From Diplosphaera chodatii (Eukaryota > Chlorophyta > Trebouxiophyceae > Prasiolales > Stichococcaceae): DNA of 64,000 bases. The DNA lies in contig JAALGY010000032.1 of the NCBI GenBank assembly GCA_032358165.1, positions 310,001 through 374,000 on the forward strand, written 5' to 3'. This document shows positions 34,526-45,366 of the stretch, in pieces (position 1 is the first letter of the stretch; each line of letters begins with the position of its first letter). The position numbers were made by a program, and so were the translations under genes. A model generated the notes under the pieces. The model was not told where the DNA came from and did not search any database. It was given only the letters and a program-made list of their open reading frames with translations.

Positions 34526-35474
34526 GTGCGAAGGCCCTGCAGCACGCACATCCGCAGTAGGGTGACGAAAGTAGCAGGCATTGGCGTCCAAGAGCGGCGC
34601 ACATACCCCCAAACACGTCCGCCCGACATGTACGCTCTATGACTGGGTCGTTTGCATCCATGCCATCGTGGTACCCTTGAAGCCTTCAGCATGTTGTTTG
34701 CACGCCAGTGGCCTCTCACAAGGTAGTGCAGAAGCTGGTGCTGAAGTTGCTACCAGCCTGACGTGAAGGTCAAGCCTCTACTGTACGCCACTGCTGGCAT
34801 CATGCGAGCAGGTGCACAGGCAGGTCAGCAAGCAAACTTATGTGTGCATGCTGTGCACATGTCCTGCCTGCCATCATGCCGGTCATCGCCCGCTCAAGCA
34901 TCGCAGTCGCCACCATGCGATGCGCTTGTTTCACGTCTGCTCCGGCCAAATTGCAGCAGCGGTCTCACTACACTGAACTGCGTAATGCTGACGCCGCTGC
35001 AGCTAACGAGGTAAGGCTGGCGACTGCACCTGCAGCAAGCGCGCTGATGGCAGGAGAATCGTGCACACTACTTGTGGTCGCCAGCCCTGGAGTCCTCGAC
35101 TAGGCAGGAAGGCCCCCAGAACCCCCTAGTCCATGGTTAGGGCCTCCCGATCAAGCGCAAAGCAAAGGCAACATCCGGCATGCAAGGCAAGCTCCAGGCC
35201 TCCAGCCCTGGCTGAGAAAAGCTATACTCTGATTGCATATAGACAGCAGGTGCATCAAAGAACAGTTCCTTGGGCTGCAGCCGCTGTCAGCCCTTGAACT
35301 TGAGCGTCGCCTGCGTTGCACTTGCAAGCAGGAGAGGTCAGCTCGAGCCTTCGCAGGGCGACTTCCATCAGCTGAGGTCTTGTCACCTTACAGGACGTGC
35401 AACACGATAAGCGTGCATACCGCGGCAGCAGCTTCCCGATGAGGCAGGCTGCGTAGGGCTGCAGCTGGATTGCG
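34526..35474. promoter_or_regulatory. Shared upstream region of isomerase and GatB
   Basis: About 950 bp between two divergent genes for plastid proteins. A plus-strand frame at 34876-35103 reads like a presequence but is not needed: GatB already has an in-frame leader starting at 35475. Confidence 0.45.
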
Positions 35475-38400
35475 ATGCTTGCGCACGGTCGGCACATGCT
35501 GATGTCCAACAGCGGGTTGCGCTGCAGAGCCTTTCAGCACAGCGCAGCCGCCCACTGCTGCAGAGCACGCAGTCATCAACAGTCTGTCCAGTCAGTGCAG
35601 TCTGCTCGGCACACAGCCTTTGCAACATCCAGCGGGTGCAGATCAGCGGCATGGCGCAAAAACAGCTTACAGGCAACCAGCACGCAGCCATTTGTCGTAG
35701 CATCCAGCAGGCAGCGCTCCACTGTAAGGTCCGCCGTAGTGAGGGCAGCAGGGACGGCGGATGTCGCTGAAAAGCCGCCTCCCGCACCAACAGCAGACGT
35801 GCGCGTGCGTGTGCAACTGCATGTATACCGCCGGCAACTCCATGTGAATGCCCTTCGTCCAATGCTGAGCAGCAGCTGGAGCTGATGCACAGTAGGACGA
35901 CACGCCCCCGACTGCATCATCCGCAATTGATAAGGGCCACACCACACATGTGGCGGCTGCAGAGCACCATGTGCCGGTGGTGACAGCCCTGCTGCGTGTG
36001 CACAGGTGGAGTACCTGGCCACCATCGGCATCGAGACGCATGTGCAGCTCGCGACCGCCACCAAGGCGTTCTGCAACTGCGCCAACCGTTACGGCGCGAC
36101 GCCCAACACGCACGTCTGCCCCGTGTGCCTCGCCCACCCGGTGAGTTCCAACATATTGAAACGTCTGGCAGCCTGATCACTAGTAACCCAGCTGCCTGGT
36201 GCTGACCACGTCCGCCTAATCCTCTGTGGCCCTTTGCAACCCCAGATGTCGCAGTTGCTGCAGCGCGCCATCAACTCGCAAGCACCCCCTGACCGTTTGC
36301 CTGCTCCAGGGTGGGACCCGCTCCCGTTGACCGCCTGTGCGCCCCCTTGCGTCCGCAGGGAACGCTGCCGGTGGTGAACGAGGAGATGGTGCGGCTGGCA
36401 GTCACAGCAGGCCTGGCGCTGAACTGTAATGTCGCTCCGCGCTCCAAGTTCGATCGGAAGCAGTACTTCTACCCAGACTTGCCCAAGGGCTACCAGATCA
36501 GCCAGTACGACGTGCCCATCGCCGAGCATGGTATGTCCCTCTTGGGGTGATGAGCATGGTTCAGCAGAAAGCCAGTGCTCTTTGGGCATGTGTGTTTTGT
36601 ACCCCATCTCACTCACAGAAGTGTAAACAAAAAGTCCACTCCGGGTGTCCACAGACTTGCAGAGCAGCGGTGGGTCTGTGATATCATGCATTGCTGCGCA
36701 GGGCACATCGAAGTCGTGCTCCCAGACGGCAGCAGCCAGCGTGTCGGCATCACGCGGGCGCATCTAGAGGAGGATGCAGGTGCTTGCAGGCAGTTTTGTG
36801 ACGGCCCACGCTTGCAGCTTGGCACAGCCGCAGACTCCGCACAGTGCAGGACGTTTGTGTAGGCAGGCATGCAGGCAGCTGTAGATATTGGCACATCGGT
36901 CGGCTCTAAGGTGCTGGCCACCATGACGATTCACTCCAGCCCCAGAAGTCCCAGCATCCACACCCTTGCATGCTGCGCTCCCGCTGCAGGCAAGCTGATG
37001 CACGAGGGCAGCGACCAGCACTCGCTGGTGGACTACAACCGGGCGGGCGTGCCGCTGCTGGAGATCGTGTCGGAGCCGGACATGAGCTCCGGCGCCGCCG
37101 CCGCGGCGTACGGCGCGGAGATCCGCCGCATCGTGCGCTTCCTGGGCATCTCCGACGGCAACATGCAGGTGCTGCGGCCGGGTCGTGCCACAGAACGGGC
37201 GTCGCACCTTTGCAGCAGCAGTGCAGGCCCTGCCCACCGTGATGTCACGATTGGACGGCATCACCCCAATCATGAAACCCCGCAGGCATGGTGCAGAGTC
37301 TATTGCTACAACTGAACTGTGATGATCAGCAAGAGGCGTGTGGCAGGCCACAGCACATCAGCCCAGCAATGATTGCGGAGTGCCCTGCGGCAAAGCAGCT
37401 CTGGGTGGGGCTGGATGGCCCTCCACAGCTCAGGCCCGCCCTGTCACACCGCCGTCAGACACCTTGGAGCTGCTGGGTGCAGGATGGGTCCATACGTAGC
37501 GATGGTGAACGGCCGTCAAAGCTGGTGCCCAGCTGCCGCTCGCTTGGCACAGCGTCCCACCGTGTTGGCCCCTTCTGCATGCAGGACGGGTCGATGCGGT
37601 GCGATGTGAATGTGTCGGTGCGGCCGGCGGGGCAGGCGCGGCTGGGCACCAAGGTGGAGGTGAAAAACATGAACAGCTTCTCTGGCATGGTGAAGGCCAT
37701 CGACTTCGAGGTCGACCGGCAGGTGAGCAAGGTCACAGCGTCGCGTCCCGTGGCAAGCACTTTGCTGACTCAGTGTTAAAAGACTTCGCCACCCCAGTGC
37801 AAATACTCCACGAAGACAAACGCCGACATGCCGGCGGGTAGTGACACGCGTGCACGGCTCGGATGCATACGCTTACGCACTTCATGTGATCAAGCCTGTG
37901 TACCAAGTGACAATGGGCCTGCAGGCTTGATGCTTCAGGAGCAGCGTCCACCCTGTACGCAGGTCAGCATGCACCGGGAAGGCAGGGCCGCGGACATCCT
38001 GCCGGAGACGCGCGGGTGGGATGAGGCGGCGCAGGCGACGCGAGGGCAGCGCTCCAAGGAGGGTTTGGCGGACTACCGCTACTTCCCGGAGCCCGACCTG
38101 CCGCCGCTGCACATCAGCCCGCAGTACCTGCAGTCCGTGCAGGTAGGGTTTAGGGTTTGCGGGGCCAGCAGTACCTGCAGTCCGTGCAGGTGCAATCAGG
38201 CTGGCATTGCTTGATTGGTCGGTTGAGTCCAACCCTCAGGAGCACAGTTGTGGCGTTTGAGCATAGGCTCACTGCAGCACTCTGGCAGCAGCATCTGAGC
38301 TGCCCATCCAGCGGCGCTGCAAACCCCGCCCCTGCTGCCGTGCACGGCACAGCCTGCGCCACCCGTCGCAGCAGGCGCCCCGCTGCCCGTGCGGTGTGGG

Positions 38401-39482
38401 GCGCTGCCGCACCTAAACCCTAGACCCTCACGCGCTCCCGGCCGGCGCGTCCTTCAGGACCAGATGCGGGAGCTGCCGGCGCGGAAGCGCGCGCGCTTCG
38501 AGGCGCTGGGCCTGTCGCGCTACGACACCCTGCTGCTGGCGGACGACGTGGCGACGGCGGAGTACTTCGACGCCGCGGCCGCCGCCGGCGCCGCCCCCAA
38601 GCCGGCCGCCAACTGGATCCTGTCCGACCTGTCCAAGCACTGCAACGTGCGCCGCTCATGCGGAGCAGCATCTGAGCTGCTTCACATCGTTCAGGAGCCG
38701 CCTGCCAACCAGCTCCGGGCTCCTACTGGCAGCATGTTGGAGTCCCCCATGTACAGCCTCGAGTGCTGCCTGTTGCAGGAGGCGCGCATTTCTTTTGCCG
38801 AGCTGCGGCTTGTGCCTGCGACGCTGGCGGAGATGATCTCGCTGATCGAGGCCAACACCATCAGCGGCAAGATCGGCAAGCAGATCCTGCCAGACCTGCT
38901 CGAGGTACATACTGAAATGTGATACAACTTTGACCTATGCAGTCTGGCCATTGTTATCGACCTCAATAGACTGTTGAGCATGCCCGACCTGCTTGATGTG
39001 AAGCCCGTGCGTCTTGCTGCAAGCAGGGGCTTGCTGTGCTGCAGGACTATGTTACCATCTGCGTTTGTGCATACGTACCCATACCCGCCTGCACTACAGG
39101 AAGTGCACCTCTGCATGGAGCTGGCGCAATGCGGCTGTACCGCACAGCACCATGCGTGCCTGGAGGTACGAAGTAACGAACAGATCCATCCTGTGATCTA
39201 AAGCTATATCTGTTTACCCCACAGGGCAAGGGCGGCGGGGCGGGCGGGGTGAAGGCGCTGGTGGAGCAGAAGGGCCTGCTGCAGATCTCCGACCCTGCAG
39301 CGCTCATGGCCATCGTGGACTCCGTGCTCGCTGAGAATCCCGCGCAGCTGGAGCAGTACCGCGGCGGCAAAACCAAGCTGCAGGGCTACTTCGTCGGATG
39401 CGTCATGAAGGCTTCAAAGGGCCGCGCCAACCCAGGGGAGTTGAACAAGCTGCTGATGCAGCGGCTGAATGAGAGTGCATAG
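35475..39482 (+). CDS. GATB: Glutamyl-tRNA(Gln) amidotransferase subunit B, organellar
   Basis: Kinase/tRNA-binding subunit of GatCAB, which converts Glu-tRNA(Gln) to Gln-tRNA(Gln) in plastid and mitochondrion. Exons: 35475-35798, 36006-36140, 36359-36530, 36702-36779, 36990-37168, 37585-37722, 37963-38142, 38458-38646, 38779-38904, 39225-39482; 592 aa in frame (585 from the second ATG, 35496). The first exon is a Ser/Arg/Ala-rich transit peptide. Catalytic cradle: [20 protein letters not shown]-type region, [16 protein letters not shown], the GatB signature [21 protein letters not shown] and [10 protein letters not shown]-terminal helical/YqeY-like tail: [13 protein letters not shown] and [17 protein letters not shown]. 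Intron 7 begins with a telomere-like sequence and holds a partial copy of the preceding exon end. Confidence 0.96.
38121..38191 (+). repeat. GATB: Duplicated 3' edge of GatB exon 7 with telomere-like donor
   Basis: The exon end encoding QYLQSVQ (38121-38142) is followed directly by GTAGGGTTTAGGGTTT, so the splice donor overlaps a TTTAGGG repeat. A second copy of the exon end with GT follows at 38168-38191, offset 47. Confidence 0.9.
38412..38427 (+). repeat. Telomere-like motif before GatB exon 8
   Basis: CCTAAACCCTAGACCCT, about 30-45 nt upstream of the acceptor at 38457. Confidence 0.7.
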
Positions 39483-40211
39483 CGGCAGCGAGATGACAAA
39501 ACGAAGCTGGTGGATCAGAACAGGCCTGCCGGCATCAGAGTTGGTACATTCAGAGTATCGTGAAGGCTGCACTACGACAGGAGATGCCATTAAGAAAGTG
39601 TCATGAATCAAATTGGGTTTGGTACGGGCTGTAGGACTCTCATGCCAGCCGTAGACAGATCTCGCACCCAGCCGCGAACTCCCAAACTCGCAAATTCACA
39701 GCACCAGAACTACTTGTCACGCCTTAGACGCGCTCCGCAGCGCCTCCGAAGGCCTGAGCCGCCGTGCGGCGTCTCTTCTGCGACCGTTGGCTTGCTTTCT
39801 TGCGCCTTCGGGTCAATAGGTTGCTGCATGCCCCCGTTGTCCATGCGGTGCTGGCCTGCTTATGCGACATCCACTTGGGGGATACAAGTATTGGGCAGAG
39901 GCAGAGCGGCCACCGCAGCGCTGGCCCTCCCTTGTTGCTGCTCATATGTATCATATAGCTCTGGTGTGAGCCGGCACAGCAAGGTGCTGCGCCCGTGGCC
40001 CTGAGAGACCGGGACACATCCTGGGAGCAACAACGACAGTGCTATTCAGTCATATCAGCAGCTGGCTCCCTATCAAGCCTCTGAGGCGGCAGCATCTTTG
40101 TGAAGATCAGCGGAATGCAGCGACCGGCGGGTGAGCTGCACGCATGGGCCGCTGCACCTGCATCTCCTGTGACGGTGCAATGCGGCTGTGCAGCTGACAA
40201 CATAGGCGCTC
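39483..40211. other. Intergenic region
   Basis: GatB 3' flank and promoter side of the CXC gene. No supported exon; upstream non-coding exons of the CXC gene cannot be excluded. Confidence 0.45.
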
Positions 40212-43200
40212 ATGGTTGCGCCACGCCACCCAGGGCAAGGCTTGGGTCAAGGGCTACCGGATTCGACCGCCGCAGCTCCCCGCGGCGGCCGCACGTCTGC
40301 TGCACCAGCCGGCGTGGGTCCTGCCACCTCAACCGCAGCGGCGTCACCACCCCACCCACAGTGAGTAGTCCAATGGACGGACGTATTGCTCATGGCCGCC
40401 CTGACGAGCCTCTGCACCGGTACTGCAGCAGCCTGCGGGCTGCTGTGGCCCCAGCATGTGTCCCATCACCAAGTGGCACTACTGGCTAATGGGCCATGCC
40501 ATGCATGCTGTGGCATCCACTGTGCAGCCACCCTGGCAGCCAGCGCTTTTTGTTGTACTCAGGCGATGTTGCTAAGTCGTGTGCAGCTGCGCACCCGAGA
40601 GGCATCATTACACCTACGCCTACTCTGCTCAACATTGAAACGCTGTGCCCGAAACGCACACTCTGCGCTGTGTCCTGGCATCTCGACGAAAGGGCATGTC
40701 GCGATGCCTTCGCATGCGCTTCCCAGGCTCCACGGTCTGCACGCAGCCGAGCCGGAGGTCTGTCCCTGCTGCAACGTCGGATAGTGGCTGACGGTGCTTT
40801 GCGTCATCATCATACAGGCTGCTGGCCGGCGCTTCAGCTGAGGTGCATGTCCGCCCGACGCTGCCGGCGCCCAGGGTTTTGGACTTCAGCCGCGTGGCCC
40901 CCGGCGCGCCAGCAGCACCTGCAGCGCTCGCGGCGCACCCTGCAGCGGCGGCGGCGCTGGCGATGCTGCCGCCCGCCATGCCGTCCATCCCGACGGCGGC
41001 GGGAACCGCAACCGCCACGCCGTCGGGGCAGCCCGGCGCCGGCGGCGGCGGCGGATTTACGCACCCCCTGCCGGGGGCCACGGCCGCCACGCTGCTGGCC
41101 TCACCCAGCAGGTGCACCACACCCTAAACCCTTTGCACCGCGTCCGACGACACATGTGCTACAGCTGCACGCTGCTTGGGCGCTGCCGTTCCGACTGCAG
41201 CCACTGTGCTGAAATGTCTCAATGGGGCTCCTGTCACGGCTGAATGCACTGACGAACATCCTGTTCACACGGGAACTGTGCGTGCACATTCCGGCATGCA
41301 TGTCCCGTGGAGAACGCGGGCATTGTGCAGTGACACTGTTCCATAGACACTACAGGTCGTGCACTCACTCGCCTGGCTAGTTCATTGCTGACCTATCGTG
41401 TGCTGGTGCCGTTGCACAGGAGGAGCGGCAGCGCTCGGGGCGGGCGGCCCAGCAGCGCGGCCGCCCCCAAGAAGCACTGCAACTGCAAGAACTCCCGCTG
41501 CCTGAAGCTGTGAGTCCCCACCTCAAATGCTTTGACGGGGTGTTGCAGCCTCTTCAACATCCTGCGTGCATTGCGGCGTCATGTGTGGGAGCCTAAGCCG
41601 ACGACCGTGCAGCTCAGCACGCTGCGGTTGGCTTCGCCATGCTGACAGCGCAGGACTCACATGCGTCAGGTACTGCGAGTGCTTCGCCAGCGGGCGGTAC
41701 TGCGACGGCTGCAACTGCGTGAACTGCTGCAACAACCGGGGCCACGAGGCGGTGCGGCAGGCGGCGGTGGAGGCCATCCTGGAGCGCAACCCCAACGCCT
41801 TCCGCCCCAAGATCCAGGCCAACGTGAGCCTGCACACATATTCCACTTTGCAGCGCATTCGCAGTGTGATCGAAGGCTCGGGTGCTTGTGGGCTTCCATG
41901 GTGGCTGGCGACGTGCTGGACGGCCAGCATGCGGCTGCATCTGCCGCGCTGTTGCACGCGTGACTGATGTCCCTGCTGGACGCACCTGTCCAACCTCAGC
42001 AGCCACGGCACGCTGTGACAATGACCGTGCCACTGCGCCCCGCAAACCCTAAACCCTAAACCCTAAAATCCCGCAGGACGACGTCGCGTCGACGCGGCAC
42101 AACAAGGGCTGCAACTGCAAGAAGAGCGGCTGCCTCAAGAAGTACTGCGAGTGCTTCCAGGCGGGCGTCTTCTGCTCCGACAACTGCAAGTGCATCGACT
42201 GCAAGAACTTCGAGGTGCGCTCCACCCTGCAGCACGGCGTGCTGGTGTCCGAGGCTGCCATCACATGGGCCAGCACCTTTGTCTTCATCTAGATATGCAG
42301 GCACCTGTGGTGCTTCAGTGCACTGGGCAAGGGATGCCAGGATGCAAGTGCATGGGGAGTAGCGTCCCAAGGCACAACTAGCAGCTCTGAGGGTCGCAGC
42401 ATCTGCGGCTGTGTTCCAGCACATGCCCTGCATAGGGGGCACATGCACAGCACGCAAGTGTCGAGCAAGGCATGCAGAGGAACGCCAGCAGCGGCTGGAG
42501 CTGGCAGGCCCGGCATGGACCCTGTGGAGCCTGACACTCCAGGGCATGCTGTGCAGGGGTCTGATGTGCGGGACGCGGTCGTCACCAGCCAGACCATCTC
42601 GGAGGCGTCGCGGCTGGGCAGCGGCAGCGGCTCGCCCCCGCAGAAGCGCCCGCGGCTGCTGCAAACGCTGCCGCCCGCGGTGCTGCCAGCCGCGCCGCAT
42701 CCCCAGGTTTGTTCTTTTATATTATATATGTAGATATATGTAATAAATCATATATTTTGATAGATTTGAACAGTTCACTCATCAAGGAGAACATGCGTGG
42801 AATCTGGCAAGCGCTGTAAAGAATGCTTAAACTGTCGGATTGCTTCTACCTCTAAAAGCTGTACCTTGCGTAAAAGCTAAACAACAGGTTGAGGTGACCA
42901 CAGCACATGGGCGTGCCGTCAAGCAGCGGGAAGGTGTTTGAGGCGCAGCAACACGCGTCTCTGACGTCAAAGTTGCTCATTGCACAGCTGCTTTCGACTG
43001 GCTGGCTGCTCACTGAACTCTTTACTCAGGGCGGGATGGGCAGCGGGATGCAGGGTTCTACTAGCAGAAAATAACAGGATGGTTTAAGTACTGAGTGCAC
43101 CTATCTGTAATACCATCAGCACACACTGCTGGCAGCCACAATCCCTGACGCAGTTCTCACATGCCGTGCAGCATGCTGCGGGCCTGCCGGCGGGGCAGCC

Positions 43201-44890
43201 AGGCCTGCCGGCGCCGCTGCAGGGCGGCCAGCAGCCCCCGGCGCTGCAGGGGGGCCTGCCGCTGCCAGCGCCCGCGGCGCCCAGCGGCGCCTTCTTGCGG
43301 GGCGCCGTGCGCGAGGTAGAGCTTTGGAGAGCTCAAAACGATCGCAGTACGGAATTTCGAGTGCTAAAGCCCATCACGGTTGTGCCTATGTGGTGCACTC
43401 TGTGGCAGGGCAGCCCTGGCTGCAGCCCTGCTCGAGTGCAATGGCTGCAAATGCAAGCACATGCACACAACCGCAGTTGGTTACTGGCTGACCATGTATC
43501 ACACAGCAAAGCAAGCTGCTGACCAACAGGTCGTGTACCTGCGTCTGGACTGTGCAGCGCGTGATTCATGGTGGGGCAGTGTGCGGACGGCCCAAGTGCA
43601 GGGACGGGACTGCGATTTATGCCTGGGTTAGTAGCAGCTGCGCTCAGGGTTCCGAGTCTAAGGTTATGCATTCCGCAGGTGGTGCAGCAGTCGGCGATCG
43701 AGGAGCTGGCGCAGCTGCTGGTGCTGATCGCCCAGGAGGAGGGTGACCGCTTCCTGCAGCCGGCGCCCGCGCCCGCCGCCGACGCATCAGCCCCGGCGTC
43801 GGCGCCGGCGGCCCACCCTGCAGCGCCGGCGGCGGCGGATGGCCTGGATGCCGTCACGACGCGGGTGGCCGCGGGCGTGGGCGCAGATGCACAGGGTTTA
43901 ACGACCAGCAGCGCACCCCACGGCGGCAGCACGGCAGACGCGGCGGCAGCAGCGACATCAGCAGCAGCCCTGCCGCCGGCGGGCAGCGCCAGCGACGACG
44001 CAGTGTCGGCGGCGGCGGCGACAGACCCGAGGAGCGGCGGCGCAGCCGCGGCCACAGACACAGCGGCTGCAGCAGCGGCGTCGCAGGCAGGCGGCGACGC
44101 AGCCGCGGAGCGACGGCGGCGGATGCAGGAAGCGCAGGAAGCCGCGGTGCTGGCGGAGTTTGCCTCGGTGCTGGACCGCATCACGGACCTGGTCCGCGAG
44201 AAGGCCGGCCGCAGCGCAGCGGCGGCGGCGGCGGCGGCGGCTGCGACACCCGTGCGTCCCCTGTTCGTGCCCCAGCGGCGGCACCTCCAGCAGCCGCTGC
44301 AGCTGCTGCCCCCCCTGCAGCACGGCGGCGGCGGCCCTGCAGCGGTGCAGATGCGGCAGGTGGGCCCTCTGTGACAAAGTGCACACTGTGCATTACTGGT
44401 TGATACCTTTGGTTATGGGGAAGAGTCAAAGCACAAGTTGTGCTGCCCAGGAGCCCAGGTCCATTTGCAGGGCGTGCACCGTGCCGGTGAGCTGTGCACC
44501 CTGGGCAGGCAGCCTGCTGACATGCGTGCTGATCCTTGGTAGCAGGGGGCGGCGCTGCCGCTGCCCCGGCCCGCGGGCAGCCTCCCGCCGATACAGCTGC
44601 AGACCGCGTCCGGCGGATGGCCCTCGGCACCAGCGTCCCTGCCTGCGGCATCCGGCGGCGGCGGCGGCTACTCGGCGCTGCAGCAGCAGTACCAGCGGCA
44701 CCAGCAGCAGCTGGCGGCGGCGCAGCAGGCGGCGCAGTGGGCGGCGGCGCCGCCGGGCGCTACAGGGGGCCCCACCGCTGCTGCTGTAATCCCCGCCGCA
44801 GCGGCCGGGGCCCCGGCCGTAGGACAACCGGCGGCGGTGGGCGCTGCAGGGGGACAGGCGGCGCAAGTGTCACTGCCAGGCTCCACCTGA
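40212..44890 (+). CDS. TSO1/tesmin/LIN54-like CXC-domain DNA-binding protein
   Basis: Exons: 40212-40360, 40818-41111, 41420-41509, 41670-41823, 42077-42214, 42557-42706, 43172-43315, 43679-44359, 44546-44890; 2145 nt, 714 aa, in frame. Two CXC motifs bind zinc and DNA (CHR-type promoter elements in relatives): [17 protein letters not shown] plus [11 protein letters not shown], and [17 protein letters not shown] plus [12 protein letters not shown], joined by the family linker [11 protein letters not shown] basic SPPQKRPR motif follows. The rest is low-complexity Ala/Pro/Gly, with a helical Ala/Arg-rich part around [15 protein letters not shown]. Expected nuclear role in cell-cycle or developmental transcription, as in DREAM/MuvB complexes. 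The exact start is the weakest point: first exon chosen because its phase fits exon 2. Confidence 0.88.
41121..41131 (+). repeat. Telomere-like motif after a CXC-gene donor
   Basis: ACCCTAAACCC about 10 nt after the donor at 41112. Confidence 0.7.
42043..42068 (+). repeat. Longest telomere-like array, before the second CXC exon
   Basis: Three and a half units of CCCTAAA end 8 nt before the acceptor AG at 42075-42076. The array supplies the poly-pyrimidine side and CTAAA-type branch candidates of that intron. Confidence 0.92.
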
Positions 44891-45366
44891 CTGGGGAGGA
44901 TCACTAGGTGGTAGCGGGATGAGAAGTGCTGGCCCATCAGTAGATGTTCGACATAGAGCAGGGCAGCGAGGCGGTTGTATTGTATTGACGGAGCAATGAT
45001 GACTGACTGGGGGGACGGTGTTGTTGCTTGTGGTTTGCTGTACAGATGTATAGAGGTACCGTATCAGGAGTCAGGCTGCCAGCTTGGCTCTTACTAGAAA
45101 TCGACGACTGATTGAAGCGGAAGGTAGCCAAGATGAAGCAGGCGAGCATGAAGAGAGCGTGTACAATGCCCGCTCCGAGTGGAGCATTGGACAAGGATCT
45201 CCAACGCACAGATCCCGAGAGGGTCACGCTTTGAGCGTGCAGCCCACAATGTGATGGACCGCACACAGGAGTCCAGCCGCATTGAACGTCTCTCACTTAT
45301 TCCCTGTAGTTTGAAGCCGCTCGTGCTCCCTGCTGCCGCCAAACAATATATATAAACACGGAAAGC
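44891..45366. promoter_or_regulatory. Intergenic region with a TATA-like sequence
   Basis: AATATATATAAA at about 45346-45357 is the only strong TATA-like element noticed, but it lies just 10 bp before the ATG of the next gene, too close for the usual spacing of about 25-30 bp to a start site upstream of that ATG. Confidence 0.4.

Noticed and set aside
34876..35103. Presequence-like frame as first exon of GatB
   Set aside because: The frame at 35475-35798 already provides a leader whose phase joins exon 2, and no splice is needed to reach it.
42043..42068. Chromosome end
   Set aside because: Only about 3.5 repeat units, inside an intron of an intact gene; an interstitial motif, not a telomere.
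43333..44184. 283-codon minus-strand Ala/Ser-rich frame
   Set aside because: Antisense shadow of the Ala-rich CXC exon 43679-44359.
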